DNA of 64,000 bases from Ochotona curzoniae (GCF_017591425.1 NW_024467120.1:1798001-1862000); one strand, 5' to 3'. Positions 1-11,198 are shown, counted from the stretch's first letter. The notes: a model not told the origin generated them from the sequence alone. Numbers and translations: made by a program.

Positions 1-2096
1 GATGTTCCATTCAACGTCAACTGGAGATTCTAATCTATTATATATCAATGGGTCTCTAGGACACGTATTTTGAATTACATTGCTTCTAATCCCCGCCCCA
101 GCATGAAACCCCTAAATGTTTGGTAATTTTGTCCAAAAGAGGTTTTCTAAACTGGGTATGGACTAAGTGTCCAATAGAATGCTTTCTGGAGGAGTTTACC
201 CTCAAGAATCACAGAGTCTGCTATTCTAAAGCATCCAGAACAATGGTGGAACTGTCTATTTAGTCTCATTGTAGACAGTAATGGGTGCTTAGGGTGCGGA
301 GACAGTGAACACAGCAGCTGCTGTGTCCTTAGCCCAGGTGGGGATGAGGGCTATCAGATTTTAAAGCTTCTATGATCAGTCATGTTTCATTTTTCAATAG
401 TGTCTGATTGTGTATCCTTCATAAATACTCAGTAGAGTAACTTGAGTGTGTCTCTTCTGTTTGCAAATAGAAAGAATGTAGCACCGAAATGCATCTGGAT
501 GTCTTCATTGATGACTCTGCAAGATTTATTATTCAACTACCACTTGTCAAGGAAGAAGTACTGAGCAAGACGGACTACTTGCATCCTCACAGTTAACCCA
601 ACAGCTCTTAAAGGAAAAGTCCAGAAGATGGTTTCAGGTGGCAGCCAGGTCTTTATTAGATAGGAATGTTGATTTGGATTCACTGCTCAGGGAAAGTCTG
701 TTTGAGGAGGTGCCCTTAGGGCTAACTGTCTCTGTATTTGTGCATCTGCCATGAGATATGGGAAATTTTTTTTAACTCTAAAAGATCTCTTAGAAATCAC
801 ATTTTGAATTTTTGCATTGCTTCTAGGTCAAGCAACAGGCTCAGTGAGTGGTTGTGATGTTTTCATAGTCACATAGGAAGTTTGGACCAGGACGTAAGGT
901 CCCTGTTTCTTCTTCATTCTGCCATGTGCAGCACCCCCATCTCCTCCACCCTCCAGTAGAGGCCTTTTGAGTGTTGAGATTGCTCCTGGCTGGAGTTGCA
1001 TCTACAGTTTTGAAAAGCAGATAACTTGCGAGGAGGGTAGTTAGCCAAGGGCACAAATGCTGTGCACTTTGCAATGACTGCTGACGCTTCGTTCTTCTTT
1101 GTGCCCTGAAATGCCCAGGGCTTGCAGGGCTACAGCCTGGTATGCAGGGCTAGGCAGACTGTACAAAGTGCAAGGGGGTTCCTTGATGCAGCAGCATTTC
1201 CCTATAAGACTGAGCATCTGAACACCTTCCCCTGGAGAACTCGGAGGGCCGAGAGAGGAAGAGCAGGCAGGAAGGAAAGACGATCCTTTAGATCCATCAT
1301 GGACACACAGTAGGCTGTCTCCTAAATTGAAAAACCTGATTCTAAAAGCAAGTTTCTTCTGGGTTACCTTGACCCGTTCATGCTCTCATTCTCCCCATTC
1401 TCTCTTTTTTCACCCGTTTGGCTTTCTTGCCTCTTTCTAATGAGTGCTCCCCCTCCCCTTCCCTGCCAATTCCTGCTCCCTTTCTCTCTCTCTCTCTCTT
1501 CCTCACACCATGTTACCATTATTGTCAGCTGAACGAGCTGCATGCATGCCAAATCAGGTCATTCACAAATATAGAACAAACGTCTGTCACCACAGATTGA
1601 TCACTGTGACTAAAGCTTGGCCTTCTGTCTGCGAAAAGTGTGCCCATTAACTACGTGGGGGCCCGGCCCCCACAGCCTGTGCACCCTGCACCTTAGGTTC
1701 ACCTGGGAGGACTTCCTTCTGACAAACATCCACGTGAGCATCTAGAAGAATCAATTACAGCAGCTGCACCTGTATTTCTAATCCAAGACCCAGCCAGCCT
1801 TTCCTTTTACCCCCATTCTCTTCCCAGCACAAGTACAAACCCAATTTCTAGAGTTTAGGACTTCCCTGTAAATATTTGTTCTGAGATGGGAACTGCTAGA
1901 GCATGTTTGTCCCAAACAAACAACATACCATTATTAAAGAAAATGAATACGAGTTGAGAAAAAAAAAAAACCATTCAACTCTGTTTGCACTGTTTAGAAT
2001 TCTCTTTTGGGCATTTCAAATTCAGCGTGAACTTGCCCTTTGTTATCATTGGATTCATCTTTTCCAACAAATATCAACATACACTTGATGATAATC

Positions 2097-2148
2097 AAAG
2101 AGGAAAAGAGAAGAAAGAAGAAGAAAGAGAGGAAAAGGAATAAAAGGA
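2097..2148. repeat. Purine-rich AG low-complexity tract
   Basis: An almost uninterrupted run of A and G with irregular aag/aaag units. No retrotransposon body is attached. Confidence 0.7.
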
Positions 2149-2878
2149 GTTTTAAATATCTACTTGTCTTTAATATGGTATGCTTTGGTCCATTCTGAAT
2201 GACAAGCCCACTACGAGTTTTAAAGCTGACTAAAGTGAATCAAAGTTTTATCCAGATGCCTAAGAAAATTGATAATGGAGAAGGTAACTGAGTACTGAAC
2301 ACACAATTCCAAAACATTGGACTCTTTCTCCACTTCAACAATTAATGTAGAAAAGCCTAAAGAAATTTTCAAGGACTTCAAAAACCTAACATAAAAAAAA
2401 CCCTAAAATCTTAGCTTATTGTTCAAGCAACTTGTTTTAATTTTCAATTCTTAAAATAAAGGCAGCAGAAAACACAAGTGTTAAAATGAGAAAATCCAGA
2501 CCTATTCTAATTGCCCCCAAGTAACTGTATTGCCCAACTGATCCAAGTTGTGAATCCCTGTGCCAACTAATTATTACACTATCATTATTGTTATCACCAT
2601 TGTTATTATTGTGTTCTTTTATTTGATCATTAGTTTGCTGGCTCAACCACGGTACATGGGTTGTAACAGAACTTCATTACCATGTGATGGCTGTTGGGCA
2701 GCCTACGGGAAATGGCTTGATAGTCTTGCAAACACTGCATCATGCAGTAAATTAACACTGATTTTCATGCACGTTTGCTTGCATGTTTATGACCTGGAAA
2801 CTCAGACTTACACTCCATATTTTTCCTCATTGCTCCTGATTTGTCTCTTCTCTGATAGGAAGAGAACAATATTGGCTT

Positions 2879-2890
2879 CCTCCAGGGGGC
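2879..2890 (+). promoter_or_regulatory. Possible CTCF core motif
   Basis: The 12-mer cctccagggggc fits the well-known CTCF core pattern (CC, then an AG followed by a G-rich GGC). It lies in unique, not repeat, DNA. A match this short occurs by chance, so this is a candidate only; occupancy cannot be judged from sequence. Confidence 0.25.
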
Positions 2891-3453
2891 AAAACAACGC
2901 CTAACGGTGCAACATAGAAGGGCGAGAGTAGCAGATGGATGTGAACTTCACTTGGAGAAGAGCACACGCAGAGAGGAAATGCAGCTACCTGATGTCACAC
3001 CTGGGCACTGCCAACCATCTTGGCAGCCAGGCTGCATGGGAAGAGAAGAGCCAGCAGGGACTCGCAGAACAGTCCTTTGAAGGAGGGTAGTCTAGCTGCT
3101 CTCGGAGCTATAGTGTGCAAGAACTCACACGCCTAGAGGGGCCTGGGTGCAATCAGGCGTGATTTCTTTCCAGTTCGTGGGAGCCTCCTACAGTCATTCC
3201 TTTCTTATTTAGCAATCAAGCCAATGAAAGTAGTCCTAAATGCAAAAGCTTTGCTTGAATCTGGAGTGATGCAGAAGCAAATGTTTTCTGTGGTGTGTGG
3301 CATCTGGTAGACTTCCAGCCTTCTAGCAGCAGCAGTGCTGCCCCATAGATGTGCATGGATGATGGGCATGTTCTGTATCTATGGGAGCCACATTCACGTG
3401 TGCCTACTGGGCACTTGAAATGAAGCTGGTTTAACTGAGGAGCTAAAGTTCCA

Positions 3454-3773
3454 TTTTTTTTTTTAAAGACTTATTCATTTATTTGAACTATAGAGGCAGG
3501 GAAAAAAGATACACAGAGAGATATCTTCCATCTGTTGATTAACTCCCCAAGTAGCCACAATGGCCAGAGCCAAGCCAGGCTGAAACCAGGAGGTTCTGGG
3601 TCTCCGACTGGGAAGCAGGAGTCTAAGTACTTGGGCCATCTTTTACTACTTTCCCAGGTGCACTAGCAGGGAACTGGATTGGATGTAGACCATTTGGGAC
3701 GTGAACTGGCATCCAAATGGGATGCTGATGTTGCAGGTGGTGGTTGTACCAGCTATGCCACAATGCTGTCCCC
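3454..3773 (-). mobile_element. CSINE, old copy, minus strand
   Basis: Reads in reverse as a lagomorph C-type SINE: T-rich tail at the left, then the 'gatcttccatc' type segment, a GA-rich stretch, the 'ccaaggc / ctttcccagg' centre and the tRNA-related head at the right ending near 'gctgtccc'. Strongly diverged, so an old subfamily. Not coding. Confidence 0.8.
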
Positions 3774-4227
3774 TGAATTTTTAATTTTATGTTAACTTTA
3801 GTTGATATGAGGGAATTCAGTTTGCTTCTGTTCAAATTTAAATTTTTCATAGTCAAAGTAATTTTTAAATATACTTCAAATATTGAAAGAAATGTATCTT
3901 AAATGTGAATCAGTTAGCTTTTTTTTATTTGTTTGTTTGGTTTTTCATTCTAGTTGAGTCGCAGGGGGTTGGTGGCCATGAACTAGATAGCTCAGGTGTG
4001 AGGTACAGCTCTTTGAGTTGCTACAGACCTTTCCGGCCATTTCTGTGTACAGCATTCTTTCATCACACAGCAAACTGCCTCCATCTCTTCAGGAAATACG
4101 TTGATGCCCATTCTTTTTAGAAACCAGGATTCAAGCCCGTGGTGTCACACCCAAGTGTGCAATTTCTGTCTATAATCTGATGACACATACATTAGCTTTC
4201 TACCCTGGGATGATCTTTCTGGTCCAA
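3774..4227. other. No feature seen
   Basis: AT-rich unique sequence between a CSINE and a MER5-like fragment. A 71-codon frame from 3905 has no recognisable domain. Confidence 0.5.
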
Positions 4228-4345
4228 AACCTCACCCGAGACACACTGAGTCAGGCTCTGGGAAGGAGCAGGTTCATTTAGAGGCTTGCAACTTTCATTA
4301 GCATCCCAGGTGATTCTTAAGCAAACAGTCCAACAGTATTGTTTA
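4228..4345 (-). mobile_element. MER5-like (hAT-Charlie) non-autonomous DNA transposon fragment
   Basis: In reverse orientation it follows the MER5 pattern: 'cactgagtcaggctctgg', then a 'gcaactttcattagcatcc' like middle and 'caggtgattctt'. About 118 bp, diverged, terminal repeats not clear. Ancient, shared by placental mammals. Confidence 0.6.
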
Positions 4346-5039
4346 CCACCACTTGGCAGTACCTTTCAAGTTAGGCGCTGGCACCACCAATTCAGGCTGG
4401 TGAAGGCAAAGATGAAATGCCTCATTTCTTTTCCCTCTACTGTCTTTCTAGCCTAGCTTGCTACAAAGATGCCAATCCCAGAGCAGTGAGAACACAGGGA
4501 AGCACCTCCACAAAATTCCATTGAAGGTCATCCCGTGCTTTCTTTGTTTCTATTTTCTGATGAGTTATAAAGCAAACCCTTTCCCAGCATTCTGTCTCAA
4601 GTATTCAGTTCATTTCCTTTCATGCTGGCCTTTGTTTCATCATCTTCATCCCATGCTTCTCCTTTTACAAGTAATTAAATTTTGAAACATTTCCCCAGTG
4701 TATTTGGGGTATATAGCATCAATAGGGTATATCAATGCTAAGTTTCCTGAGTATGATAGAATGATTGCATTGTGGTTTTGGAGGGAGATGCCCTCATTTT
4801 GCATTTGGAAATATGTCGGGACAAAATGTCACCCTAAGAGATTCCACTCTTCCTGCAATTGTCCAGCCAACTCCAGGCAAGCAGACCGGTCCCACAGAGA
4901 GAAAGCAGAGGTGGCCAAGGTTGACAATCAAGCAATTTTGGTCAAGTGGTAAATGATCACTGCATTGTCTTCTGCAACTTTTTCTAGAGATTTGAACTTT
5001 TGGAAACAAAAACCTCATTAAAAGTAGAAAAGTAGTGAT
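4346..5039. other. No feature seen
   Basis: Unique sequence. Overlapping frames on both strands at 4698-5087 have no similarity I recognise and no splice context. Confidence 0.5.
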
Positions 5040-5212
5040 CCTATGAATATTTATTATATGCTTACTGCGTGCCATACTCCCTTCCAAACACTTTTAATCT
5101 TCCCAACACTTCATTGAGTGTATTATTAGGACTCTTATTTTACACATCAAAGGTTGTGATTTGGCCAAGGTCAACACCCAGAGCGCATGCCTTGAACTTC
5201 TCTGCTGATTGA
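5040..5212 (-). mobile_element. MIR/L2-type fragment, minus strand
   Basis: Reverse-complement MIR pattern: 'tttattatatgcttactgc', 'gtgccatactcc', then 'attttacacatcaaaggtt' and 'ggccaaggtcaacaccc', matching the conserved order of the ancient mammalian SINE/L2 3' end. Confidence 0.7.
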
Positions 5213-6614
5213 CCTACTGGAGTAGTTCTTGTTAACTTTGAGGAATTCCAAGTTACTCCTCACACTATACCAACTCTAGCATTCTAAAATTCGTTGTGTT
5301 CATTTAAACTTATGAGTGGTTTTTTTTTTCATTTGCCCTTTTTCTAGTGAACCTGTCCAGAACAAAACACTTTATTTTCCTGGAAGGTAATCTCCTCAAA
5401 ACCTGGGAATTGCTCACCTTTAACAATGAGTGTCTGTTCTAGAAAAATTCTACCTGCCCCAAGACAGAAGCTCAAGAGCTATTTCTCAAATAAGTGACTG
5501 AACATCAGCATTCCACATGTTCTAGAATTTTCTATGCTTTCTTGGAAACATTCCCATTCTCTTGAACTGTTCCCTGAATATTTTACTCATTGTCCTTTGA
5601 AATAATTCCAGTGGTCCTGAAAATAGGACTTCTGAAATCTGCCCACTGCCCAGTTGGGATTCCAGCCAGAGCCTATGTTCTTCACACCTTTGTGTAACTA
5701 TTCTACGGATGGATCCTACTTGTCAACACATTTAATGGGGGTTCGCCAAGTTGAAAAACTTTCCTTGTTTTAGAGTTTCCTTCCATTAATGGTACTGGAG
5801 AACTTACAAGTTTTTAAATGGAGTTGTGAAAACTGCGTAAGAGCCTTGCTGGCAGAGGCAGTGGACTGCACACATTTCCTCTTCCTGTTCCCTAAGCTCC
5901 ACTAAAATAATAGCCAAGATTTTATTGTTTTGTCTTGTTTTAACTTGCTTAAACTCATGTGAACCACAGTAATGAAAGAGAAGGAAATAACAATGACTTT
6001 CGGAAGCAGGAAAGCTGCTCAAAAAATGGTGACTGACTTACTGACCTAAGGAAGATGAATCTTATACCAGCAGGGGTATCGGCCAATAAACAAATGTGAT
6101 GACATTGACAAATCACCCAAAGACTCAGGAATAGGCTGCACTGGTTATCTCTGGAGGCAGGGTTCAATGTGCAGGGTCAAACAGGGGGATTGGTAGAGAC
6201 TCTTGAAGATTTGCCATCTCTTTACTGTAACCTTCAGCACAGCAGCTGCCCAGGAGCCTGTTCTCCAGAGATGGGATGAATGAGAGAGCTTACACAAGAC
6301 ACAGGTTAGGGCTGGGGCACCTTAATAAAGTAGTACTAAGTGGGATTAAGGAGGATTAAGTAGATATTTGCATCCTGACAGCTGAGATCTATGCCCTGGT
6401 TCCCTCTCGGCTTTCAGAATGCTGGCAGCTAGTTTCTATCATTCAGGCAAGGGTGGGGTAGGCTGTTTTCTAGAGAATACAGCTAAGTCCAAAGGAAAGA
6501 CTTTGCAAAATTGACAAGGAAGTGTGTCAAAAAAAAAAAAAAAAAAAACCTGAGCCAGGTCATCCCATTGGACTCCATGGGGTGTAATTCTATCAGCAAG
6601 GCCAGAATTTCTCA
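5213..6614. other. Unique non-coding DNA with a poly-A tract
   Basis: No gene or interspersed repeat recognised. An A run of about 20 lies at 6529-6548 without a recognisable SINE body beside it. Short minus-strand frames are not convincing. Confidence 0.5.
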
Positions 6615-6870
6615 ATAGCTTCAATTAAAAAAATTTCATTGTGGTAAAATGCATACACTTCAATTGTATAAATACATTCATACTGCTTTTGCAATTATGA
6701 GAAACTATATCTGTTAAATGGTAATCCTTCTTACTATTTCCCCTAGCTCCCAGCAACTTCTATTTTCTCTCTCTCTGAAAGTCAAATATAAATAGGATCA
6801 TATTATTTAACTTGTATCACGCCTTTAAATTTCAGCCATGTTGTAAAACATAACAGAATTCCCTTTCCCC
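6615..6870 (-). mobile_element. L1M 3'-region fragment, left part
   Basis: Antisense old L1 (L1M class): 'attgtggtaaaatgcatac' near the left, then 'cagccatgttgtaaaacat'. The element continues after the CSINE at 6871-7165 with 'taaaggctgaattgtattt', an antisense L1M landmark. So the CSINE split a pre-existing L1M. Confidence 0.65.
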
Positions 6871-7165
6871 CTTTTTAAATTTTTGTTGGAAAGACGTATT
6901 AGATTACAGAATAAAGAAGAGACGGAGAAAGATCTTTCACAAGCTAGGCCACTCCCCAAAGGATCAGAACAGCTGGAGCTGAACCAATCTGAAGCCAGGA
7001 GCGAGGAGCTGTCTCTGGGTCTCCCATATGGGCACAGGGTCCCAGGGACTTCACGGGCAGGGAGCTAGATGGAAAGTGAAGCAGTTGGGACATGAACAGG
7101 TGTTCCTACAGGATGCTGGTGCTTGCAAGGTGAGGATCTAGCCATTGAGCTATTGTGCCAGGCCC
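6871..7165 (-). mobile_element. CSINE inserted into L1M, with 11-bp TSD
   Basis: Reverse-oriented CSINE running from the T-rich tail to the head ending 'gtgccaggccc'. It is flanked by the direct repeat agaattccctt at 6855-6865 and 7166-7176. The left copy is a few bases outside the T-rich tail. Confidence 0.85.
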
Positions 7166-7230
7166 AGAATTCCCTTCTTTTTAAAGGCTGAATTGTATTT
7201 CATGGATAGCATAACTGTCGTGTATTTTTG
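7166..7230 (-). mobile_element. L1M 3'-region fragment, right part
   Basis: Continuation of the antisense L1M interrupted by the CSINE; contains 'taaaggctgaattgtattt'. The right boundary is uncertain. Confidence 0.55.
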
Positions 7231-7828
7231 TTGACAGGGTAACAACTAAAGGCAAGAAATTATGTGGTTAAGGGAAAGCCATCTTATGAAGTCTCAACCT
7301 AGAGAGACTTTTAGTCATTGAACTTGAATGATTTATAAACCATCTGCACAGTAGCACAGAGAAGCCACCCAGAGCAGTTTACTATAGCAGAAGAGGGTGT
7401 GGCAGGCTTTCAAACAGAAAGGATCCTGCTTACACTGCATCCTGTACAACAACAAATCTTGTGCAGCTGCACAAAGATGCAAAAATAGCTGTCCAGGGCT
7501 ATACCACTGTGGCCTGTGCAGATTGCAAGGCCTGGAGTCTCAACTGGGATGGCCACACACAGACAGAAGGCTTTGTAGCTGGAGTCCTTGCCTCTCTGAT
7601 GTGGACTTCCACAGGATGCAGGCTGGCAAGGGATAAGAGAAATGACCACAATGGGTTGACACTTGGACACAGACCAAAGAGAAGATTACATTGTCCTCAC
7701 GTCAGGAAGGGTTTCACGTGATTCCCACAAGTACTCAGAGGTTTTCATGAGAAATACGCAGTGGTTCCAACTTTGTATGAATGGGTGCTCTTTTTAATTT
7801 TTTTAACGATTCCATTGTTTCTCTATCT
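7231..7828. other. No feature seen
   Basis: Unique sequence. Several overlapping 75-86 codon frames on both strands (7397-7721) look like chance; none has a recognisable domain. Confidence 0.5.
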
Positions 7829-8141
7829 TTTTAAAGATTTATATTTTTATTGGAAAAGCAGATCTACAGAGAGAAGGAGATACAAAAAGATCTTCTGTCT
7901 GCTGGTTCACTCCCAAGTGGTTGCAATGGCTGGAGATGAGCCGATCCAAAACTAGGAGCTTCCGCCTAGTCTCTCATGCATGTTCAGGGGCCCAAGGCTT
8001 TAGGCTGTCTTCTACTGCTTTCCCAGGCCACAAGCAGGGAAATGGATGGGAGATGGAGCAACCAGGACATGAACTGGCACCCTATGGGTTTCTGGCACTT
8101 GCAAGGTGAGCATTTAGCCATGGAGCGATCCTGCCAGGCAC
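7829..8141 (-). mobile_element. CSINE, minus strand
   Basis: Starts with 'tttttaaagatttatattt', carries the GA-rich tail side, 'aggccacaagcaggg' and ends at a degraded head 'cctgccaggcac'. It abuts another CSINE on its right. Confidence 0.85.
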
Positions 8142-8425
8142 TATTTGTTTGAGTCAGAATTACAGAGAGATAGCAGGAGAGATACAAAGAGAGAGAGAAA
8201 GAGAGACAGAGAGAGAGCAAATGAACTTCAATCTGCTGATTTGTTTCCCAAAAGGCCACAACATCAAGGGCTGGGCCGGGCCAAACCTCCTCAGTGGGTG
8301 CGAGGCCCAAGTACTTGGACCATCTTCTGTTGCCTTTCCCAGAAACAGCTGGGATATGAAGTGGCGCCCATTTAGGATGCTGTTAGCCTAGATGGCGGCT
8401 TTATCAGCTATACCACAAAAAAGGT
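8142..8425 (-). mobile_element. CSINE, old copy directly abutting the previous one
   Basis: More diverged CSINE in the same orientation, with an expanded (GA)n tract at 8188-8218, a 'gtacttggaccatcttctg' centre and a degraded head ending 'atcagctataccac'. The pair 7829-8425 is a head-to-tail SINE doublet. Confidence 0.75.
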
Positions 8426-8690
8426 ACTAAGGTATATTTTATGTGGTTTTTAAAAATTTTACACTTACAAGATTATTTATTTATTTATTCATTTATTAAT
8501 CATGTGCGAAATGCTGTATTAAGCACTTAGAATAAAGATCAAGGTTATTTTCTATTACATAAGGGGACTTTAAAAAGTTTGTGGATTTACGCAATGAAAA
8601 GGTAAGTTCACTTTGGTGCAAACTGGTTTTGTTTAGATCTACTTTCCTTGAGATTTTTGAATACTACTCATGTGCAAGAGATACTATCTT
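8426..8690. other. Unique DNA; ATTT-rich tract and a segment resembling 13140-13250
   Basis: Contains 'ttatttatttattcattta' near 8477 and a stretch at about 8565-8660 whose order of words ('aaaaagttt', 'gtgga', 'ggtaagt', 'tttggtgcaaa') is matched at about 13150-13245. The family is not recognised. Confidence 0.4.
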
Positions 8691-9033
8691 TTTTTTTTTT
8701 TTTTTTTTTGCTTAAATGCATTTATTTCCATTACAAAGTCAGATATACAGAGAGGAGAGACAGAGAGGAAGATCTTCCATCCAATGGTTCACTCTCCAAG
8801 TGAGCACAACGGCCGGTGCCAAGCTGATCTGAAGCCAGGATCCAGGGATTTCTTCTGGGTCTCCCACACGGATGCAGGGTCCCAAGGCTTTGGGCTGTCC
8901 TTGACTGCTTTCCCAGGCCATAAGCAGGAAGCTGGATGGGAAGTGGAGCTGCCGGGATTAGAACTGGCACCCATATGGGATCCCAATGCATTCAAGGCGA
9001 GGATCCCAGCCGCTAGGCCACTGTGCCAGGCCC
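8691..9033 (-). mobile_element. Young CSINE with TSD, minus strand
   Basis: Nearly intact CSINE: long T run, 'acaaagtcagatatacagag', 'aagatcttccatccaatgg', 'ggattagaactggcaccca' and head ending 'actgtgccaggccc'. Flanked by gagatactatctt (8678-8690) and gagatgttatctt (9034-9046). Retained CpGs and near-consensus order mark a late insertion. The 178-codon plus-strand frame across it is an artefact of the SINE. Confidence 0.92.
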
Positions 9034-9046
9034 GAGATGTTATCTT

Positions 9047-9140
9047 TTGTATTCACTTTAACAAATGTTTGTGGAACACCTTGTTACTTCCAGAATTGTG
9101 CTACATGCTAAAAATGAGCAAAACAGAGATGATTTGTGCC
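9047..9140 (+). mobile_element. L2-type fragment
   Basis: 'ttaacaaatgtttgtggaac', then 'ccagaattgtgctacatgct' and 'gagcaaaacagagatg' follow the L2 3'-region pattern (a body resembling 'caaatatttattgagcac... tgctgg... aacaaaacagac'). Old and short. Confidence 0.5.
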
Positions 9141-9852
9141 TTACTGAATATTAGACTTACACATGCCTGGGTAAGATCACTGGTTAATGAATGGAATGTG
9201 ACTTAGTGTAAAATAGCACACATTAAATCACTGCCCTTTAAGGATTTTTCTTGTCTTGCTATGTATTATGATTGTGATTCTTTCCTACTTAAAATTCTTC
9301 AGTCTTCAAGTACAAGTTCCTTTCCATGGAAACCAGGCCCTCCCTACCAGTTCCAGGACTCGCTCAGATCTCCAGGTCCCGTCCCCAGAACCAGACCTGC
9401 AAGCTTCCCTGGGCCGGGCTGCACCACTCTGTGCGCTGATGTTCTGCTGATTGGGACTCTGCCCCTGAGCCTCTCATCCTTCCCTTCAGAACTCATCTCA
9501 GACTTCAGGCACTCTGCAAAGCCCAACAGTCACTCCTATGACCAACGTTAGGGTCATTTGATGTGTCTAGCAACCTGAAGTCCTGCTCTCCTGACTCAGT
9601 GTGTGCAGGTCACATCACGTGTGGTGCAGCCTGGAGCTGTGAGCATTTGCTGCAGCTCTGGCAGTCTCAGACCTCAGCCTCTTTCCCTGCCCTTCCCTGT
9701 AAGAGGAGAAAAATCCTAACGTGGTAGGGAGATGCTATGGGAAGAAGGCATTCACCCTATAACTCAATCCTCAAACCCTTCCTCTGGCATTCCATGGGTT
9801 TGTCTATTACTGCAATGCTTTCCCCACTCTGCGGTGGACAAATAGAAGCCAG
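9141..9852. other. No feature seen
   Basis: Unique sequence, slightly GC-richer at 9320-9520. Three overlapping frames there (9256-9551) have no recognised domain. Confidence 0.5.
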
Positions 9853-9883
9853 GACCGTTTTTACTAACCTCTCTATTTGCAAT
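9853..9883 (+). repeat. 31-bp perfect direct repeat, copy 1
   Basis: Begins gaccgtttttactaacctct and continues to '..tttgcaat'. Identical to 10171-10201. It bounds a 287-bp segment that has no poly-A and no recognised repeat. Confidence 0.95.
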
Positions 9884-10170
9884 CCATTTCTGCTTTCAAT
9901 GCAGGATCTCTTCTACTCTGAAGATGTGGACTGAAAGCTGCTTAGAAGGGAGGGTTGACAAGGGCTGACAAGCTTCACTTGCCAATGGATCATTGTCGCC
10001 TGCAGGATGTGTCTTGGTTTTGTGCACATGAACAGGTAGGTTCATGGCTTAGTCATTTTTACAATCTCCGTGTCTTGAGTGAAGTCAGGTTGAAATTCAT
10101 TAATGACTTGCTGTCACCTATAAGAGAAAATAAAAACTTTCTGGTCCAGGACTGCTCTCTGGTCCCATCT

Positions 10171-10201
10171 GACCGTTTTTACTAACCTCTCTATTTGCAA
10201 T
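10171..10201 (+). repeat. 31-bp perfect direct repeat, copy 2
   Basis: Identical over 31 bp to 9853-9883, with flanks that differ immediately on both sides. Too long for an ordinary L1-type target duplication; see findings. Confidence 0.95.
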
Positions 10202-10639
10202 TTGACTTTCCCCAAAGCTGTCCTTCGGAGGAAGAGATGATGCCATTATATCCAAACGCAAGTCTACGTAGACAAGGCTTCACTGGCATTGAACCATGCA
10301 TTGTTGGGACGGAACTCAAGTTATCTCTCTGTTAATTAATATCTGGTCAAGATTCTGGTACCCAGGGTGAGCAGACCTGGTGATGTATCAGCTTTAAAAG
10401 AATGGCACCTGCCCAAAGCCTAGGTCTTTGTCATCTCTCCAACGGTATACTCATAGTGGTTAGTTTTTCCTGTTGCAAAGCATGCACACAAAAGTGTGTG
10501 TGAAATAAGAGATGCTAAATATGAGTATACATCCAAGTTTAAGTCACCTCGAGGCAAAAGTGATGCTGATTCCTTTTTCTCCTAATGAACAAGTATAGTA
10601 AGCCCCTTTGAAATTGGGTTATCTGAGTCTGCCAACCTC
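10202..10639. other. No feature seen
   Basis: Unique sequence between the 31-bp repeat and the antisense L1 fossil. Confidence 0.5.
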
Positions 10640-11136
10640 AAGCTTTCCTGTTCTTTTTTTTTAAACTGTCTTTTTTCCCCCCTAGTTCCTTTACCTTCTA
10701 GTAGAAATTTTATAATTTTTTAACCTACAAACAGAACCAAACTTGATGGAGATTACATTAAAATTTACGTTAAGGGTCGGAGGACTGACATCTAATCCAT
10801 GAACATGGTATGTCCATGCATTTCTTTAGGTCTTGTTTGATCTCTCCCTGGAATTGTTCAGTATTTCTATCATGGAAATTCTGCACGAGGCTTTATTAAT
10901 TTTTTAACCTAAATATTTATTTAGGAGGAGTTACTATGAATGGTAGTTTTTAATCCATAATTTCCAATTGTTTCTTTCTAGTCTATACAAATACAATTAA
11001 ATATTGCATGTAGGTATATTATTGCATATACTACAGGCATCTAAAAATCACTTAGAAGTTTTGGATTCCTTGTGGTAGATTCCATTGATTTTTTTTTCTG
11101 TGTTAACGATTATATTATTTTCAGATAGTAAAAGTA

Positions 11137-11150
11137 TTTCTAATATTCTA
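11137..11150 (+). repeat. TSD left copy of the U2 insertion
   Basis: tttctaatattcta, identical to 11185-11198. The last bases 'ta' also fit the U2 sequence, so the exact junction is ambiguous by 2 bp. Confidence 0.9.
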
Positions 11151-11184
11151 CACTTGATCTTAGCCAAAAGGCAAAGAAGCAATT
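11151..11184 (-). pseudogene. U2 snRNA 5'-end retropseudogene (truncated)
   Basis: The minus strand reads attgcttctttgccttttgg then 'ctaagatcaagtg', matching about the first 34 nt of U2 snRNA, including the branch-point-recognition upstream region, with two or three CpG-type changes. Only the 5' end is present. It is bounded by the perfect 14-bp direct repeat tttctaatattcta at 11137-11150 and 11185-11198. It sits inside the antisense L1 fossil. U2 pseudogenes truncated at the 3' end and flanked by target duplications are a known class; this one is very short and non-functional. Confidence 0.88.
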
Positions 11185-11198
11185 TTTCTAATATTCTA
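11185..11198 (+). repeat. TSD right copy of the U2 insertion
   Basis: tttctaatattcta, identical to 11137-11150. Confidence 0.9.

Larger units (their letters stand above)
1..3453. other. Unique non-coding DNA, no gene recognised
   Basis: I see no exon, RNA gene or clear interspersed repeat here. Open frames are all under 115 codons and look like chance. Local low-complexity tracts are a CT run near 1484-1500, an A run near 1959-1970 and a purine-rich AG tract at 2097-2148. A possible CTCF core is listed separately at 2879-2890. Confidence 0.6.

Noticed and set aside
8670..9206. A 178-codon plus-strand frame
   Set aside because: It reads through the antisense young CSINE; similar peptides recur at other CSINE copies.
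11151..11184. Functional U2 snRNA gene
   Set aside because: Only the first ~34 nt are present, with no snRNA promoter elements or 3' box.
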